NCBI GenBank assembly: GCA_019113175.1
Contig: DXHY01000032.1
Coordinates: 1 to 60,958, forward strand
Reading direction: 5' to 3'
Origin: Candidatus Eisenbergiella stercoravium
GTDB lineage: Bacteria; Bacillota; Clostridia; Lachnospirales; Lachnospiraceae
DNA length: 60,958 nucleotides
Below are positions 1-9,234 of this stretch, one piece after another. A model generated the notes under the pieces. That model searched no databases and had not been told where the DNA came from. It worked only from the letters and a program-made list of their open reading frames with translations. How positions within the stretch are numbered: position 1 is the stretch's first letter; each line of letters starts with the position of its first letter. The translations under genes and the position numbers were made by a program.

Positions 1-2
1 TG

Positions 3-1418
3 AACCGCGCTACTTCTTCACCGAGACAGCCCGGTTCCACGTTCAAGATCGTATCCACCTACGCTCCCGCGCTGGACAGTGCAGGGCTGACGCTGGCGGA
101 CGTCTTCGTGGACGCGCCCTTCAACTATGACAGCGGCCGGCCGGTTTCCAACTGGTACTCTTCCGGCTACCGGGGCATCTGCTCCCTGCGGGAAGGTATT
201 GCCGATTCCCTGAATATCATTGCGGTCAAAACGCTGACCTTTATCGGGCCGCGGACCGGTTATGATTATCTGCTCAACTTCGGTTTTACCACGCTGACGG
301 ACGGGGAGGAAATCAACGGCCAGATCTTTTCAGATGTAGCCCAGCCTCTGGCTCTCGGCGGCATCACCCATGGCGTAACCAATCTGGAACTGAATGCCGC
401 GTATGCTTCGATTGCAAACGGCGGAACCTATATCGAGCCCACCCTGTACACCAAGGTGGTGGATCATGACGGAAACGTGATTCTGGACAACACCCAGCCT
501 CCTTCCCGCCAGGTCATCAAGGAAAGCACCGCTTTCCTGCTGACGGACGCCATGGTGGACGTAGTCACCACAGGTACGGGAACTGCCGTCAACTTCGGCG
601 GCATGTCCATTGCAGGTAAAACCGGAACCACTTCCGATTATAACGATGTATGGTTTGCCGGCTATACGCCCTACTATACCTGTACCACCTGGACAGGCTA
701 TGACAACAACGCAAAGCTTGCCAGCGGAAACGGCGAACGTAACCTGGCAAAGACGCTCTGGCGCGCGGTCATGAGCCAGATTCATGAAAATCTGGAAAAC
801 AGGGCCTTCGAGGTTCCCGGCGATATTGTCACCGCCACCGTATGCGCCCAGTCCGGCAAGCTTCCCATCGACGGGCTCTGCACGGACCTGAAAACCGAAT
901 ATTTTGCTCAGGGTACGGTTCCCACCACAACCTGTGATGTGCATTATCAGGGCTTTGTGTGCGAATATTCCGGTCTGAAGGCTACAGACCTGTGTCCGTT
1001 CAAAGTTCCGGGAACGCTGGAGCTGACGCCTTCCAACGATGCGACACTGTCCGGAAACGTAACCCAGGCGGCCAATGAGTGCCCGCATAATGCGGAATTC
1101 TTTGCGAACCCTACTGCCAATGCCGTCATTGAACAGGAACAGCAGGAAATCAATGCGCGCAATCTGCTGAACAATTATGATGCGCAGATGGCGACCTACC
1201 AGGCCGCGCTTCAGAATGCGCAGACCGCTCTTGCCACAGCACAGCAGCAGGCGGCGGCAGCCACCGATGAGGCCACAAAGGCCGCGGCAGATGCTGCTGT
1301 CACCCAGGCACAGCAGGAAATTGACAGCCTGACCCAGCAGATCACCGCTCTCCAGAGCGCCTACGCGGCGCAGCAGGCCCAGCAGGCGGCCCAGGGGACG
1401 GCGGAAGGAACGCAGTGA
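3..1418 (+). CDS. Class A penicillin-binding protein, C-terminal part (5' end outside window)
   Basis: The reading frame is open from base 3, so the gene begins upstream of the window. The visible 471 residues are the transpeptidase domain of a bifunctional peptidoglycan synthase, which cross-links stem peptides outside the membrane. All three active-site motifs are present: the serine motif STFK at visible residues 12-15, SLN at about residues 69-71, and AGKTGTT near base 620. After the catalytic domain comes a cysteine-containing region and then an Ala/Gln-rich tail (about bases 1120-1418) that reads like a coiled coil. The N-terminal glycosyltransferase domain and membrane anchor are not visible, so class A is inferred from the type of C-terminal domain. 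A strong terminator follows at 1561. Confidence 0.9.
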   Translation, partial: NRATSSPRQPGSTFKIVSTYAPALDSAGLTLADVFVDAPFNYDSGRPVSNWYSSGYRGICSLREGIADSLNIIAVKTLTFIGPRTGYDYLLNFGFTTLTDGEEINGQIFSDVAQPLALGGITHGVTNLELNAAYASIANGGTYIEPTLYTKVVDHDGNVILDNTQPPSRQVIKESTAFLLTDAMVDVVTTGTGTAVNFGGMSIAGKTGTTSDYNDVWFAGYTPYYTCTTWTGYDNNAKLASGNGERNLAKTLWRAVMSQIHENLENRAFEVPGDIVTATVCAQSGKLPIDGLCTDLKTEYFAQGTVPTTTCDVHYQGFVCEYSGLKATDLCPFKVPGTLELTPSNDATLSGNVTQAANECPHNAEFFANPTANAVIEQEQQEINARNLLNNYDAQMATYQAALQNAQTALATAQQQAAAATDEATKAAADAAVTQAQQEIDSLTQQITALQSAYAAQQAQQAAQGTAEGTQ

Positions 1419-1560
1419 GGCAAATGTATGCCTGGCGAAAAGATTTCCTGAAATCGGGAAAGTAATCATATGGCTGGGGATGTACCACCCTTGTATTATA
1501 CAGATACAAGCCGGGAAACATGCCAAAGACGTGAAGAGACATCTTAATGGACAAAACTTT

Positions 1561-1600
1561 AGGAGAGAACGCAGCCAAAAGCGTTCTCTCCTCTTTTTCT
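1561..1600 (+). terminator. Rho-independent terminator after the PBP gene
   Basis: A perfect 12-bp stem (AGGAGAGAACGC with GCGTTCTCTCCT) around an 8-base loop is followed by CTTTTTCTT. It lies 143 bp after the PBP stop codon. The rest of 1419-1832 holds no gene I can support, only a second small hairpin (ACCGGCAC/GTGCCGGT at 1724-1747) without a T-run. Confidence 0.9.
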
Positions 1601-1831
1601 TGTCCTCCGGGTCCAGATGTCGAACATTTTTAAACATACCGCTCTTGAATTTGCCAGGCAAAGCATTTCAAGCACTTACCTGATTATGGCATCCTGTCAA
1701 AATGATTAAACTGCCTCAGCTTTACCGGCACTCGTACAGGTGCCGGTGGTTTGAATAATCACTCAACCATTGACCGGGAGCGCTGGAACAGTGTGTTCAA
1801 CTGACCGTACCCCTCCCGTACCTCTTTTTTT

Positions 1832-1879
1832 GCAAAAAGAAAAATCCGAAAAGCCTGTAATCATCAGGTTTTTCGGACT
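1832..1879 (-). terminator. Terminator downstream of tRNA-Thr
   Basis: On the minus strand a stem of the type TCCGAAAAaCCTG/CAGGcTTTTCGGA is followed by TTTTTCTTTTT, just past the 3' end of the tRNA. It is a typical intrinsic terminator for a single-gene tRNA transcript. Confidence 0.85.
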
Positions 1880-1888
1880 TCTCATGCA

Positions 1889-1961
1889 AGCTGCTGACGG
1901 GAATCGGACCCGTGACCTCCGCCTTACCAAGGCGACGCTCTACCGACTGAGCCACAGCAGC
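1889..1961 (-). tRNA. tRNA-Thr (anticodon GGT)
   Basis: The minus strand folds into a complete cloverleaf: 7-bp acceptor stem GCTGCTG/CAGCAGC, D arm with AGTCGGTAGAGC, anticodon loop TTGGTAA giving anticodon GGT (reads ACC/ACU), and a T arm with GGTCCGATTCC-type loop. The 3' CCA is not encoded. It has its own terminator and stands alone between two unrelated operons. Confidence 0.95.
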
Positions 1962-2156
1962 TTATTCAGTTTGTTTTCAGCGTTTTGCGCTGTCAACGAA
2001 TATGAGTATAGCATAGGGGTCAGGGGTTGTCAACAAATTTTTTTCTTTTTTCTCACTTTTTTCAGGAGCACTGTTTTCCGGCATTTTTCCGGTAAAAGAG
2101 GCCCTGCTTCCGGGCGTAATTCCCGCCGCCCGGAAATTCTCCGCCGCCGTTCCGGT

Positions 2157-3923
2157 TCATTCCTTCACCTGCCAGGCGATGTACATATCGTCCTCAAACA
2201 CCACTTCCATGTGTTCGTTGATCCAGTCCCAGGGGAAATCCTCCGTATCCCGCACGTAGGGCCAGACCAGTCCGTTCCCCTCCGGCCCTGTCTGCACCCT
2301 GTCCAGAAGCACGTAATCCGGCTGTGTTTCATCCACCATGAGCTCCTTCCCGCGGCAGCGGGTGATGTGGAAATATACGTTCTGACTGGCATACACGTCT
2401 CCGGTGAGGATGCTATCCACCTGCGTTTCATCCAGACCGGCAAGAGCGGCATAAATATGATTATCCCTGCTGTCATAGCCCGCATTGTATCCGTCCGAGC
2501 AGAAAGCCGCCGCCATGAACAGAATGGATGCAGCTGCCGCCGCAGCGGAACCCAGCTCCCTTTTTCCGAAGCCCTGACTGCCGGCAGGCTCCTTCCGGCC
2601 GCCTTTTTTCAACGCAGGAATGTGTCCGTCCAGGCTGTGGACCGCTCCCCACGCCGTCAGCACAAACAGCATGGCAAGGACGCTTCCCATATAGGTGAAA
2701 ACGCGCAGATAAGGAAACACGCACTGGACGAACAGAAAAACGGGAACCATGACTGTAAGGACCAGGCAGTACAGGCCGCAGAAGGCAAAGCCGCGCTTCT
2801 TTCTGCGGAAAACGGACAACGTCAGGACGAACAGAATCAGGCAGCAGAGCGGAATCAGGACAGCGAGCACCCGGCTTCCTCCGGAATATACCTGACCGAG
2901 CACCCGGAGCAGATATCCACCGATCCCCTCCAGGAACTCCGCCCTGTCCACACTCTGGATATTGGGATCGGAAAGCATGGCGTTCAGCCCCCGCACAAAC
3001 GCGGCCGCGGGATCGGAAAAGAGCATCTGGAAATGGCTCATGCCATAGAAGGGGCCGCCCTCCTCCTTCACCAGAAAATTGGAGCCGATGGCCAGCCAGA
3101 TAATCGTATACAGGCCAAATGTCACCGCAGCCGCGCAGGCGGACGCCGCAATCAGCCGGATCAGCCTGCCGTACTCCCGGCACAAAAGAAGGAACAGACC
3201 TCCAGCAAGACAGATGGACACCACCCAGTAGAGATTGCTTGGAATGGTGTACAGCCCGCCCACCAGGCAGACGGCAAAGCCGGCGTACAGCCAGAAGCGG
3301 CGGCATTTCCAGAATTCTCTGATTCCACGCCTCGTGGTTCCATGTCCTTCTTTTTCAGCCGCATTCCTTCCACAAAGCGCATCTGTTCCGGGCAGTCCGT
3401 CCTCATCTGCCCCGGAAACGCGGGGCACGCAGATTTCATACAGCAGGTTCGCCGCCGCGATCAGAAAGAAGCCGGAAAGGGCATAGCCTCTTCCCTGGGC
3501 CGCCTGCTGGGTCACGTTGTACATGGCCGCAAACAGGGCGCAGCCCGCCACAGAAAGCGTGGGGGATACCAGCTTTTTCAAAAGACGGTATAAAAGCAGC
3601 AGGCTTCCGGCTGAGGCAAGCAGGGAAACGCCACGCAGTCCGAGGTACGGACTTCCCAGGTGGTTAATCAGGGCTGAAAGGGCCGAATACAGCACATGGT
3701 TATTGGGCAGGGGCCAGTGGATCATGGAATAGATCATGCCCCTGTCGATGAAATTTTCATAGGTATACAGTTCATCGTACCATGGGGGGATGCAGAAAAG
3801 CCTCCACACATAGTACACCGTCACCGCGCAGAAGAAAAGCGCGAACAGACCGTTTTTTCTCCACCAGCTTCCCTGCCTTTTACGTGAAACGGCGCGGGAT
3901 GCAACGCTCTCTTTTTTTCTCAT
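2157..3923 (-). CDS. Glycosyltransferase family 39-like polytopic membrane protein
   Basis: This 588-residue protein has a basic N-terminus and about ten hydrophobic segments. An acidic motif PPWYDELYTYE lies in the first extracytoplasmic loop (about residues 47-57). That layout is characteristic of GT-C enzymes (GT39/GT83, ArnT- and PMT-like), which use polyprenyl-phosphate sugars outside the membrane. The acceptor cannot be predicted. The C-terminal 120 residues form a soluble domain. The ATG follows the TAA of the upstream ABC gene with no gap, so it is the last gene of the MarR-ABC-ABC operon and is probably translationally coupled. Family is fairly sure; substrate unknown. Confidence 0.75.
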   Translation of the reverse strand: MRKKESVASRAVSRKRQGSWWRKNGLFALFFCAVTVYYVWRLFCIPPWYDELYTYENFIDRGMIYSMIHWPLPNNHVLYSALSALINHLGSPYLGLRGVSLLASAGSLLLLYRLLKKLVSPTLSVAGCALFAAMYNVTQQAAQGRGYALSGFFLIAAANLLYEICVPRVSGADEDGLPGTDALCGRNAAEKEGHGTTRRGIREFWKCRRFWLYAGFAVCLVGGLYTIPSNLYWVVSICLAGGLFLLLCREYGRLIRLIAASACAAAVTFGLYTIIWLAIGSNFLVKEEGGPFYGMSHFQMLFSDPAAAFVRGLNAMLSDPNIQSVDRAEFLEGIGGYLLRVLGQVYSGGSRVLAVLIPLCCLILFVLTLSVFRRKKRGFAFCGLYCLVLTVMVPVFLFVQCVFPYLRVFTYMGSVLAMLFVLTAWGAVHSLDGHIPALKKGGRKEPAGSQGFGKRELGSAAAAAASILFMAAAFCSDGYNAGYDSRDNHIYAALAGLDETQVDSILTGDVYASQNVYFHITRCRGKELMVDETQPDYVLLDRVQTGPEGNGLVWPYVRDTEDFPWDWINEHMEVVFEDDMYIAWQVKE

Positions 3924-5792
3924 TTATTCCAGTTCTCTCTTTCCCGTATACAGCTCGTAATATCTTCCTTTCAGTGCCAGCAGCTGCTCGTGGTTTCCCC
4001 GTTCCATGATTTCCCCGTGCTCCAGCACCAGAATGGCGTCGGCGTTGCGGACCGTGGACAGACGGTGAGCGATCACCAGGGTGGTACGGTCGGCCATCAG
4101 CCGGTCCATGCCCTCCTCAATGTGTTTTTCCGTCCGGGTATCCACGGAAGAGGTCGCCTCGTCCAGAATCAGGATGGGGGCCCTGGAAATGGCCGCCCTT
4201 GCGATATTGAGAAGCTGCCTCTGCCCCTGGCTCAGATTGGCACCGTCCCCTTCTATCATGGTATCATACCCTTTTTCCAGACGCATGATGAAGGAATGCG
4301 CGCTGGCGGTTTTCGCCGCCTGCTTCACCTCCTCATCTGTGGCATCCAGCCTGCCGTAGCGAATGTTCTCCCGGACCGTGCCTGTGAAAAGGTGGGTATC
4401 CTGCAGCACCATGGCGATATTCCGGCGCAGACTGTCCCGCCTGATATCCCGGATGTCCACGTCGTCAATGGTGATTTTTCCCCCGTCAATATCATAAAAG
4501 CGGTTGATCAGGTTGGTGATGGTGGTCTTGCCCGCACCGGTGGAACCGACGAAGGCGATCTTCTGGCCCGGTTTTGCATACAGGCTCACATGCTTTAAAA
4601 CCACCTTATCCGGACTGTAGCCGAAGGTCACGTCGTTCAGCCGCACATAGCCTCTGCATGGTTCAAGCTCCACAGCTCCCGGAGCGTCCTCCGCCTCCGG
4701 CGCTTCGTCCATGACGGCAAATACCCGCTCCGCCCCCGCCAGAGCGGAAAAAATGGTGTTCATCTGCATGGAGAGCTCGTTGATAGGGCGGCTGAACTGT
4801 CTGGAATAGTTCACGAATACGGTCAGTCCCCCGATATCAAATCCACGGAGCACGCACAGCAGGCCGCCGATGCAGGCGGTCAGAGAATACCCCACCTGTC
4901 CCAGATTTCCCATGACAGGCCCCATGATGCCGCCAAAAAACTGGGCCTTAATCTGCTTGTCACGCAGGTCATAGTTCAGCCAGGAGAATTCCTCCTGGGC
5001 GGTTTCCTCATGGCAGAACACCTTGACCACCTTCTGCCCCGTTACCGTTTCCTCGATGTATCCGTTCAGCGTTCCCAGAGCTGCCTGCTGCGCCTTATAG
5101 AACCGGCGGCTTCTCATGGTGACGGCTCTGGCCGCAAGCATCATAAACGGCACCATCACCACTGTGATCAGCGTCAGCCACACATTGGTATACATCATCA
5201 GGCAGAAGGTTCCGATCACATTGATGGTGCTGGAGATGATCTGCACCACCGTATTATTCAGCATTTCTCCCACCGCATCCACGTCGTTGGTGAAGCGGCT
5301 CATGATGTCCCCGTGATTGTTCGTATCGTAGAACCGCACCGGCAGCTTCTGGATCCGGGAAAACAGATCGTTTCTCAGCCGGAAGATGGCTCCCTGCGAG
5401 ATGCCGATCATGATCCGGGACTGAAAATACTGGGCAGCAATTCCCACCGCGTAGATGGCCGCCATCCGCAGGAGAGAGGAAAGCAGAATCTGTACGCTTC
5501 CCTCCGCAGAGGTCAGGCTGTTGATGATGGGGCGCAGCATATAGGAACCGGCCAGGGAAGAAAGGGTGTTGAGGATGACGCAGAAAAACACCACTACCAG
5601 TCCCAGACGGTCCTTTTCAATATAGGAAAGGAGCCTGCGGACCGTTTTCGACGCATCCTTCGGCCTTCCGCCCCGGCCGCGGCCTCCCCTCGTCCCCGGG
5701 CCTCCCCTCCCGGGGCCGCGCCCCTGGGCCTCGGCCTGCTTTGCCGCATAGGTATATTTCCGGATCAGGGCTTCTTTTCTCTCCTCATTCAT
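3924..5792 (-). CDS. ABC exporter half-transporter, canonical subunit of a heterodimer
   Basis: This 622-residue protein has a six-helix ABC exporter transmembrane domain (about residues 55-340) followed by an ATPase domain. Visible motifs: Walker A GSTGAGKTT near residue 415, Q-loop VLQDTHLF, signature LSQGQRQLL and Walker B ILILDEATSS, with the catalytic Glu intact, and the H-loop IAHRLS. The N-terminus carries a Gly/Arg-rich extension (about residues 20-45) that is unlike the partner. The start ATG overlaps the TGA of the upstream ABC gene (ATGA). Paired with 5789-7525 it should form a heterodimeric multidrug- or lipid-type exporter. Substrate is unknown. Confidence 0.9.
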   Translation of the reverse strand: MNEERKEALIRKYTYAAKQAEAQGRGPGRGGPGTRGGRGRGGRPKDASKTVRRLLSYIEKDRLGLVVVFFCVILNTLSSLAGSYMLRPIINSLTSAEGSVQILLSSLLRMAAIYAVGIAAQYFQSRIMIGISQGAIFRLRNDLFSRIQKLPVRFYDTNNHGDIMSRFTNDVDAVGEMLNNTVVQIISSTINVIGTFCLMMYTNVWLTLITVVMVPFMMLAARAVTMRSRRFYKAQQAALGTLNGYIEETVTGQKVVKVFCHEETAQEEFSWLNYDLRDKQIKAQFFGGIMGPVMGNLGQVGYSLTACIGGLLCVLRGFDIGGLTVFVNYSRQFSRPINELSMQMNTIFSALAGAERVFAVMDEAPEAEDAPGAVELEPCRGYVRLNDVTFGYSPDKVVLKHVSLYAKPGQKIAFVGSTGAGKTTITNLINRFYDIDGGKITIDDVDIRDIRRDSLRRNIAMVLQDTHLFTGTVRENIRYGRLDATDEEVKQAAKTASAHSFIMRLEKGYDTMIEGDGANLSQGQRQLLNIARAAISRAPILILDEATSSVDTRTEKHIEEGMDRLMADRTTLVIAHRLSTVRNADAILVLEHGEIMERGNHEQLLALKGRYYELYTGKRELE

Positions 5793-7525
5793 GACGCGCT
5801 CACCTCCCTGTCCATCTGGGAATAGCAGATTTCCCGGTAGGCCTCACAGCTCTTAAGAAGCTCTTCATGGCTGCCCTGTCCCACGATTTTTCCCTCGTCC
5901 ATGACCACGATCAGATCCGCCTCCATGACGGAGGTGATCCGCTGCGCGATGATCAGCTTGGTGGTACCTTTCAGCGTGGTGGAAAAGCTCTCCCTTATCT
6001 TCGCCTCTGTCGCCGTATCCACAGCGCTGGTGGAATCGTCCAGAATCAGGATCCGCGGCTTTTTCAGCAGGGCCCTGGCAATGCAGAGCCTCTGCTTCTG
6101 GCCGCCGGAAACGTTTACGCCGCCCTGTCCGAGGAAGGTTTCATACCCCTCCGGGAATGTGCTCAGGAAAGCGTCGGCCTGGGCCGCCTGAGCAGCTTTA
6201 CGCACCTGCTCCTGAGAAGCGTTCTCATCTCCCCAGCGCAGATTTTCCTCCACCGTGCCGGAAAACAGGACATTTTTCTGAAGCACCATGCCAACCCCTT
6301 CCCGAAGGCGCTTCAGGGAATACTCCCTCACATCCACGCCGTCCACCAGCACCTGTCCCTCATCCACATCATACAGCCTGGGGATCATGGAGACAAGCGT
6401 GGTTTTTCCGCAGCCCGTGGAACCGATGATTCCCACCGTCTGTCCGGGCTCTATGGTCAGGCTGATATCATCCAGCACCTTTTCCCGGCTGTCCTTATAA
6501 TACCGGAAGGATACGTGCCGGAATTCAATGCGTCCCTGCTCCACCTCTTTTTCCTTCTGCGACGCGTTTTCATCCGTCAGATCGATTTCCGTATCCAGAA
6601 TCTCATTGATCCGCTTCGCGCTGGCAATGGCGCGGGAGCTCTGAAGAAATACCATGGCGAGCATCATCAGGGACATGAGCACCTGTACGATATATGTGGT
6701 AAATGCGGTCAGATTGCCAACCTGCATATCCCCGGCGAGCACCTCCTGCCCGCCCAGCCAGACCACGGCAAGGGTCGTCACATTCATGAAAAAAGCCACC
6801 AGCGGCATCTGCAGGATGACGATTTTAAACGCCCGGAGGCTCGACTCCTTCAGATCTCCGTTGGATCTGAAAAACCGCTTTTCCTCATAGTCCCCCCGCA
6901 CAAAGGACTTGATCACGCGGACGTTCTGCAGGCACTCCTGAATATTTGAATTGACCCGGTCCAGCTTCTTCTGCATGACCGTAAAACGTGGGAAGGCCGT
7001 CATCATGATGACGGCAATGGTAACCACCATCACCGGAAGGATCACCAGAAAGATTCTCGCAAGTCCCGGATTCATCGCAACCGCCATGATGATGGCTCCG
7101 ATCAGCATGCCCGGCGCGCGCAGCATCATACGAAGTCCCATCATAATCAGATTCTGCACCTGGGTGATGTCGTTGGTAAGCCGGGTTACCAGGGAGCCGG
7201 TGGAAAAGCTGTCGATGTTCTGGAAAGAGAATTTCTGCACCTTCCGGAAACAGTCGTTTCGCAGATCAGCGCCGAAGCTGATGGACGCCTTCGCCGCAAA
7301 CCATGCGCCTCCGATGCCGCCTCCCATCATGATAAACGCGGTGAGGATCATGACGCCTCCCATTTCAATGATATAGGCAATATCGTGATTTGCCGCCCCC
7401 ACATTGATGATCTGCGCCATCAGTGCAGGAAGGACCACCTCTCCCACCACCTCGGTGATCATCAGGATCGGTCCCAGTATGAACGCGTAAAGATAGGGCT
7501 TTACATATTTCCAGTATCTCTTCAT
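5789..7525 (-). CDS. ABC exporter half-transporter, degenerate-site subunit of a heterodimer
   Basis: This 578-residue protein has six transmembrane helices and then an ATPase domain with Walker A GSTGCGKTT, signature VSGGQKQRL and H-loop IAQR. Two features mark it as the non-canonical half of a heterodimeric exporter. The catalytic Glu after Walker B is Asp (ILILDDSTSAVD), and the switch His is Gln (IIAQRITS). In known heterodimers (family knowledge: TM287/288, BmrCD type) one ATP site is degenerate in this way. The start chosen at 7525 forms an ATGA overlap with the MarR stop. A longer frame opening at 7606 would overlap marR by 85 bp and is less likely. Confidence 0.9.
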   Translation of the reverse strand: MKRYWKYVKPYLYAFILGPILMITEVVGEVVLPALMAQIINVGAANHDIAYIIEMGGVMILTAFIMMGGGIGGAWFAAKASISFGADLRNDCFRKVQKFSFQNIDSFSTGSLVTRLTNDITQVQNLIMMGLRMMLRAPGMLIGAIIMAVAMNPGLARIFLVILPVMVVTIAVIMMTAFPRFTVMQKKLDRVNSNIQECLQNVRVIKSFVRGDYEEKRFFRSNGDLKESSLRAFKIVILQMPLVAFFMNVTTLAVVWLGGQEVLAGDMQVGNLTAFTTYIVQVLMSLMMLAMVFLQSSRAIASAKRINEILDTEIDLTDENASQKEKEVEQGRIEFRHVSFRYYKDSREKVLDDISLTIEPGQTVGIIGSTGCGKTTLVSMIPRLYDVDEGQVLVDGVDVREYSLKRLREGVGMVLQKNVLFSGTVEENLRWGDENASQEQVRKAAQAAQADAFLSTFPEGYETFLGQGGVNVSGGQKQRLCIARALLKKPRILILDDSTSAVDTATEAKIRESFSTTLKGTTKLIIAQRITSVMEADLIVVMDEGKIVGQGSHEELLKSCEAYREICYSQMDREVSAS

Positions 7526-8007
7526 TCTTTTCCCTCTTCCCCTTTCTTCTTCCTGTCTTCGGAAACGGCCTTCTCCGCCCGCTCCATATTTTCCTTCACC
7601 CGGCACAGAAAGCCGAAAAACCTCTCAAGCTCCTCCTCGCTGAAGCCTTCAAAAAACAGCCCGTCCGTTTCCGCAAAGATCCGGAGACTCCGGCGGACCA
7701 CATCCTTCCCCTTTTCCGTGATCTCCACATGATTCACCCGGTTGTCCGTCCGGTCCGTCTGTCTTACGATATAGCCGCCCTTTTCCAGCTTTTTCAGCGA
7801 AACTGTGATGGCTGCGGCGGATACCCCGAATTTTTCCGCAAGCTCCATCTGCGCGCACGCCGGATTCCGGTCCAGTTCCATCAGAAGCCGGTGCTGGGTG
7901 GGAAACACGCCCGTGTGCGAAACTTTTTTGTCCAGATAACGGTGGAACATCCCCGCCGTTTTGATCAGGAGCGCAATCGACTCCCGCATCAGAAATTTCC
8001 TCTCCAT
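7522..8007 (-). CDS. MarR-family transcriptional regulator
   Basis: This 161-residue protein has a MarR winged helix: a helical N-terminus, a recognition region near residues 50-75 (QMELAEKFGVSAAAITVSLK), and a wing containing TDRTDNRVNHVEIT, the usual DxR signature. The C-terminus is rich in Glu/Lys and probably forms the dimer helices. It is first in a four-gene operon and overlaps the first ABC gene by four bases, so it most likely represses its own operon and responds to a compound that the exporter handles. The promoter lies at 8058-8086. Confidence 0.9.
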   Translation of the reverse strand: MERKFLMRESIALLIKTAGMFHRYLDKKVSHTGVFPTQHRLLMELDRNPACAQMELAEKFGVSAAAITVSLKKLEKGGYIVRQTDRTDNRVNHVEITEKGKDVVRRSLRIFAETDGLFFEGFSEEELERFFGFLCRVKENMERAEKAVSEDRKKKGEEGKE

Positions 8008-8057
8008 TTCCTTTCCCCTTTTCCCTGATTTTTTTAAAAATACTTATCTGGTTAATT

Positions 8058-8086
8058 ATTTTATCAGCCTGTATGAATACTGTCAA
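8058..8086 (-). promoter_or_regulatory. SigA-type promoter of the MarR-ABC operon
   Basis: On the minus strand a consensus -35 (TTGACA) is followed after 17 bases by TAAAAT. Between the -10 and the gene (8042-8056) the sequence TTATCTGGTTAA with TTA/TAA ends is a possible MarR operator, but its dyad is short and I hold it weakly. Confidence 0.7.
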
Positions 8087-8097
8087 TTTCCGGAGTG

Positions 8098-8502
8098 AAC
8101 CGCAGTTCACTCCGCACAGCTTCCGGTTGCTGTTCACTGACAGGCCGGCGAACAGTAACCGCTTCCGTCTGAACCGTCTCTTCCGTTCTGAACCGTAACG
8201 GAAGATGGCTCCACCTGAATGGCGCAGCGTTTCCGTTTAAACTGGTATGGTTAAAAATATATAAAATGGCACTTTTAGTCATGCCAGTTATGAATATAAT
8301 AAAGTGCATACAGATTTTGAAGCGGAAAACGCTTCGGAATGAAGAATGGCTCAAACCTTCGGTTCGCGCTGTAAATTAAATGCCGCCTGCGGCGGCGGAA
8401 AGAAGAGGATTGCTCGAACCTTTGGTTCGCGCTGAAGAATGGCTCCGCCATTCTTCTCATGATTTTTTATGCCGCCTGCGGCGGCGGAAAGAAGAGGATG
8501 TT
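8098..8502 (+). repeat. Hairpin-rich leader with one and a half copies of the 83-89 bp hairpin/Shine-Dalgarno module
   Basis: No gene is visible in 8087-8502. The stretch begins with a perfect hairpin (AGTGAAC/GTTCACT, 8095-8112) and a longer imperfect one (8124-8162). One full 89-bp module lies at 8380-8468: hairpin GCCGCC/GGCGGC, then GGAAAGAAGAGG, then CGAACC/GGTTCG, then a 10-bp hairpin GAAGAATGGC/GCCATTCTTC followed by a T-run. A partial module (8469-8502) supplies the ribosome binding site of the ECF gene. A truncated earlier copy is seen at about 8325-8375. The same architecture recurs at 26839-27117. Confidence 0.75.
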
Positions 8503-9102
8503 ATGAGAAATGAAAAAGTTCAGAAACTGGTAATGACGGGGGTATTTGCCGCCCTCTCCTATGTGGTGTTCACCTTCCTGCAGATCAAGATCAGCCTGCC
8601 CGGTGGAGACGCCACCTCGATTCATCTGGGGAATGCGGTCTGTGTTCTGGGCGCGCTGATTCTGGGAGGTCTGTATGGCGGCGTCGGCGGCGCCATCGGC
8701 ATGACCATCGGCGATCTGTTTGATCCCGTCTACGTGGTTTATGCGCCAAAGACCTTTCTTTTAAAGCTCTGTATCGGCCTGATCACCGGCTTCATCGCCC
8801 ATCGGCTCGGCCACATCACCCATACGTCCGATAAGCGGAAAATCCTGCTGTGGACCACCCTGGCCGCTGTGGGAGGGCTGGTTTTCAATATGATCGCTGA
8901 TCCGCTGGTGGGATATTTCTACAAGCTGCTGATCCTGGGCAAGCCCGCCGCCGACATTACCCTGGCCTGGAACATCGCGTCCACCTCCATCAATGCCGTT
9001 CTCTCCGCCATCGTGTCCGTGGCCGTTTATATGGCTCTGCGTCCCGCGCTGCAGAAGACTGGGCTGTTCTGGCGGATTGGGAAGGAAGAAAATAAACGGT
9101 GA
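8503..9102 (+). CDS. ECF transporter S component (vitamin/precursor-binding membrane protein)
   Basis: This 199-residue protein has about six hydrophobic helices and a short basic N-terminus. The motif MTGVFAALSYV in helix 1 is the usual S-component signature for docking to the shared ECF module. The Gly-rich stretch around GALILGGLYGGVGGAIGMTIGD and DPVYVVYAPKT resemble the group of Lachnospiraceae S components with unassigned ligand. The start was set at the ATG after AGAAGAGG; upstream in-frame ATGs fall in the repeat module. No EcfA/T genes are nearby, so it would use an energizing module encoded elsewhere. A pyridoxal kinase-like gene lies 10 kb away, but a link to vitamin B6 is speculation. 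Confidence 0.8.
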   Translation: MRNEKVQKLVMTGVFAALSYVVFTFLQIKISLPGGDATSIHLGNAVCVLGALILGGLYGGVGGAIGMTIGDLFDPVYVVYAPKTFLLKLCIGLITGFIAHRLGHITHTSDKRKILLWTTLAAVGGLVFNMIADPLVGYFYKLLILGKPAADITLAWNIASTSINAVLSAIVSVAVYMALRPALQKTGLFWRIGKEENKR

Positions 9103-9152
9103 GCAGACACTGATACTTCTATTCTATATGTTTCCATTTTTTCAAAACATAC

Positions 9153-9198
9153 AAAAAAGGCGTACCGCCAGACTGAACTGGTTTGGCACGCCTTTTTT
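9153..9198. terminator. Bidirectional terminator between the ECF gene and the minus-strand genes
   Basis: A long hairpin starts with AAAAAAGGCGT and ends with ACGCCTTTTTT; both strands therefore present a GC stem followed by six T. It can end the ECF transcript and any transcript arriving from the right. Confidence 0.9.
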
Positions 9199-9234
9199 GA
9201 TTGAGTGAGGAATAAATCCAATCCCATCCCGGTA

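Noticed and set aside
330-1661. Long open frame on the minus strand opposite the PBP gene
   Set aside because: No ribosome binding site, Arg/Gly/Cys-rich composition typical of an antisense shadow, and overlap with a well-supported gene.
1770-3593. 607-codon plus-strand frame through tRNA-Thr and opposite the GT39 gene
   Set aside because: It runs across the tRNA and terminator and has His/Arg/Gln-rich shadow composition.
8087-8379. Riboswitch in the long leader of the ECF gene
   Set aside because: The hairpins are simple inverted repeats of the module family; I see no conserved core of a TPP, FMN, cobalamin, folate or other known riboswitch.
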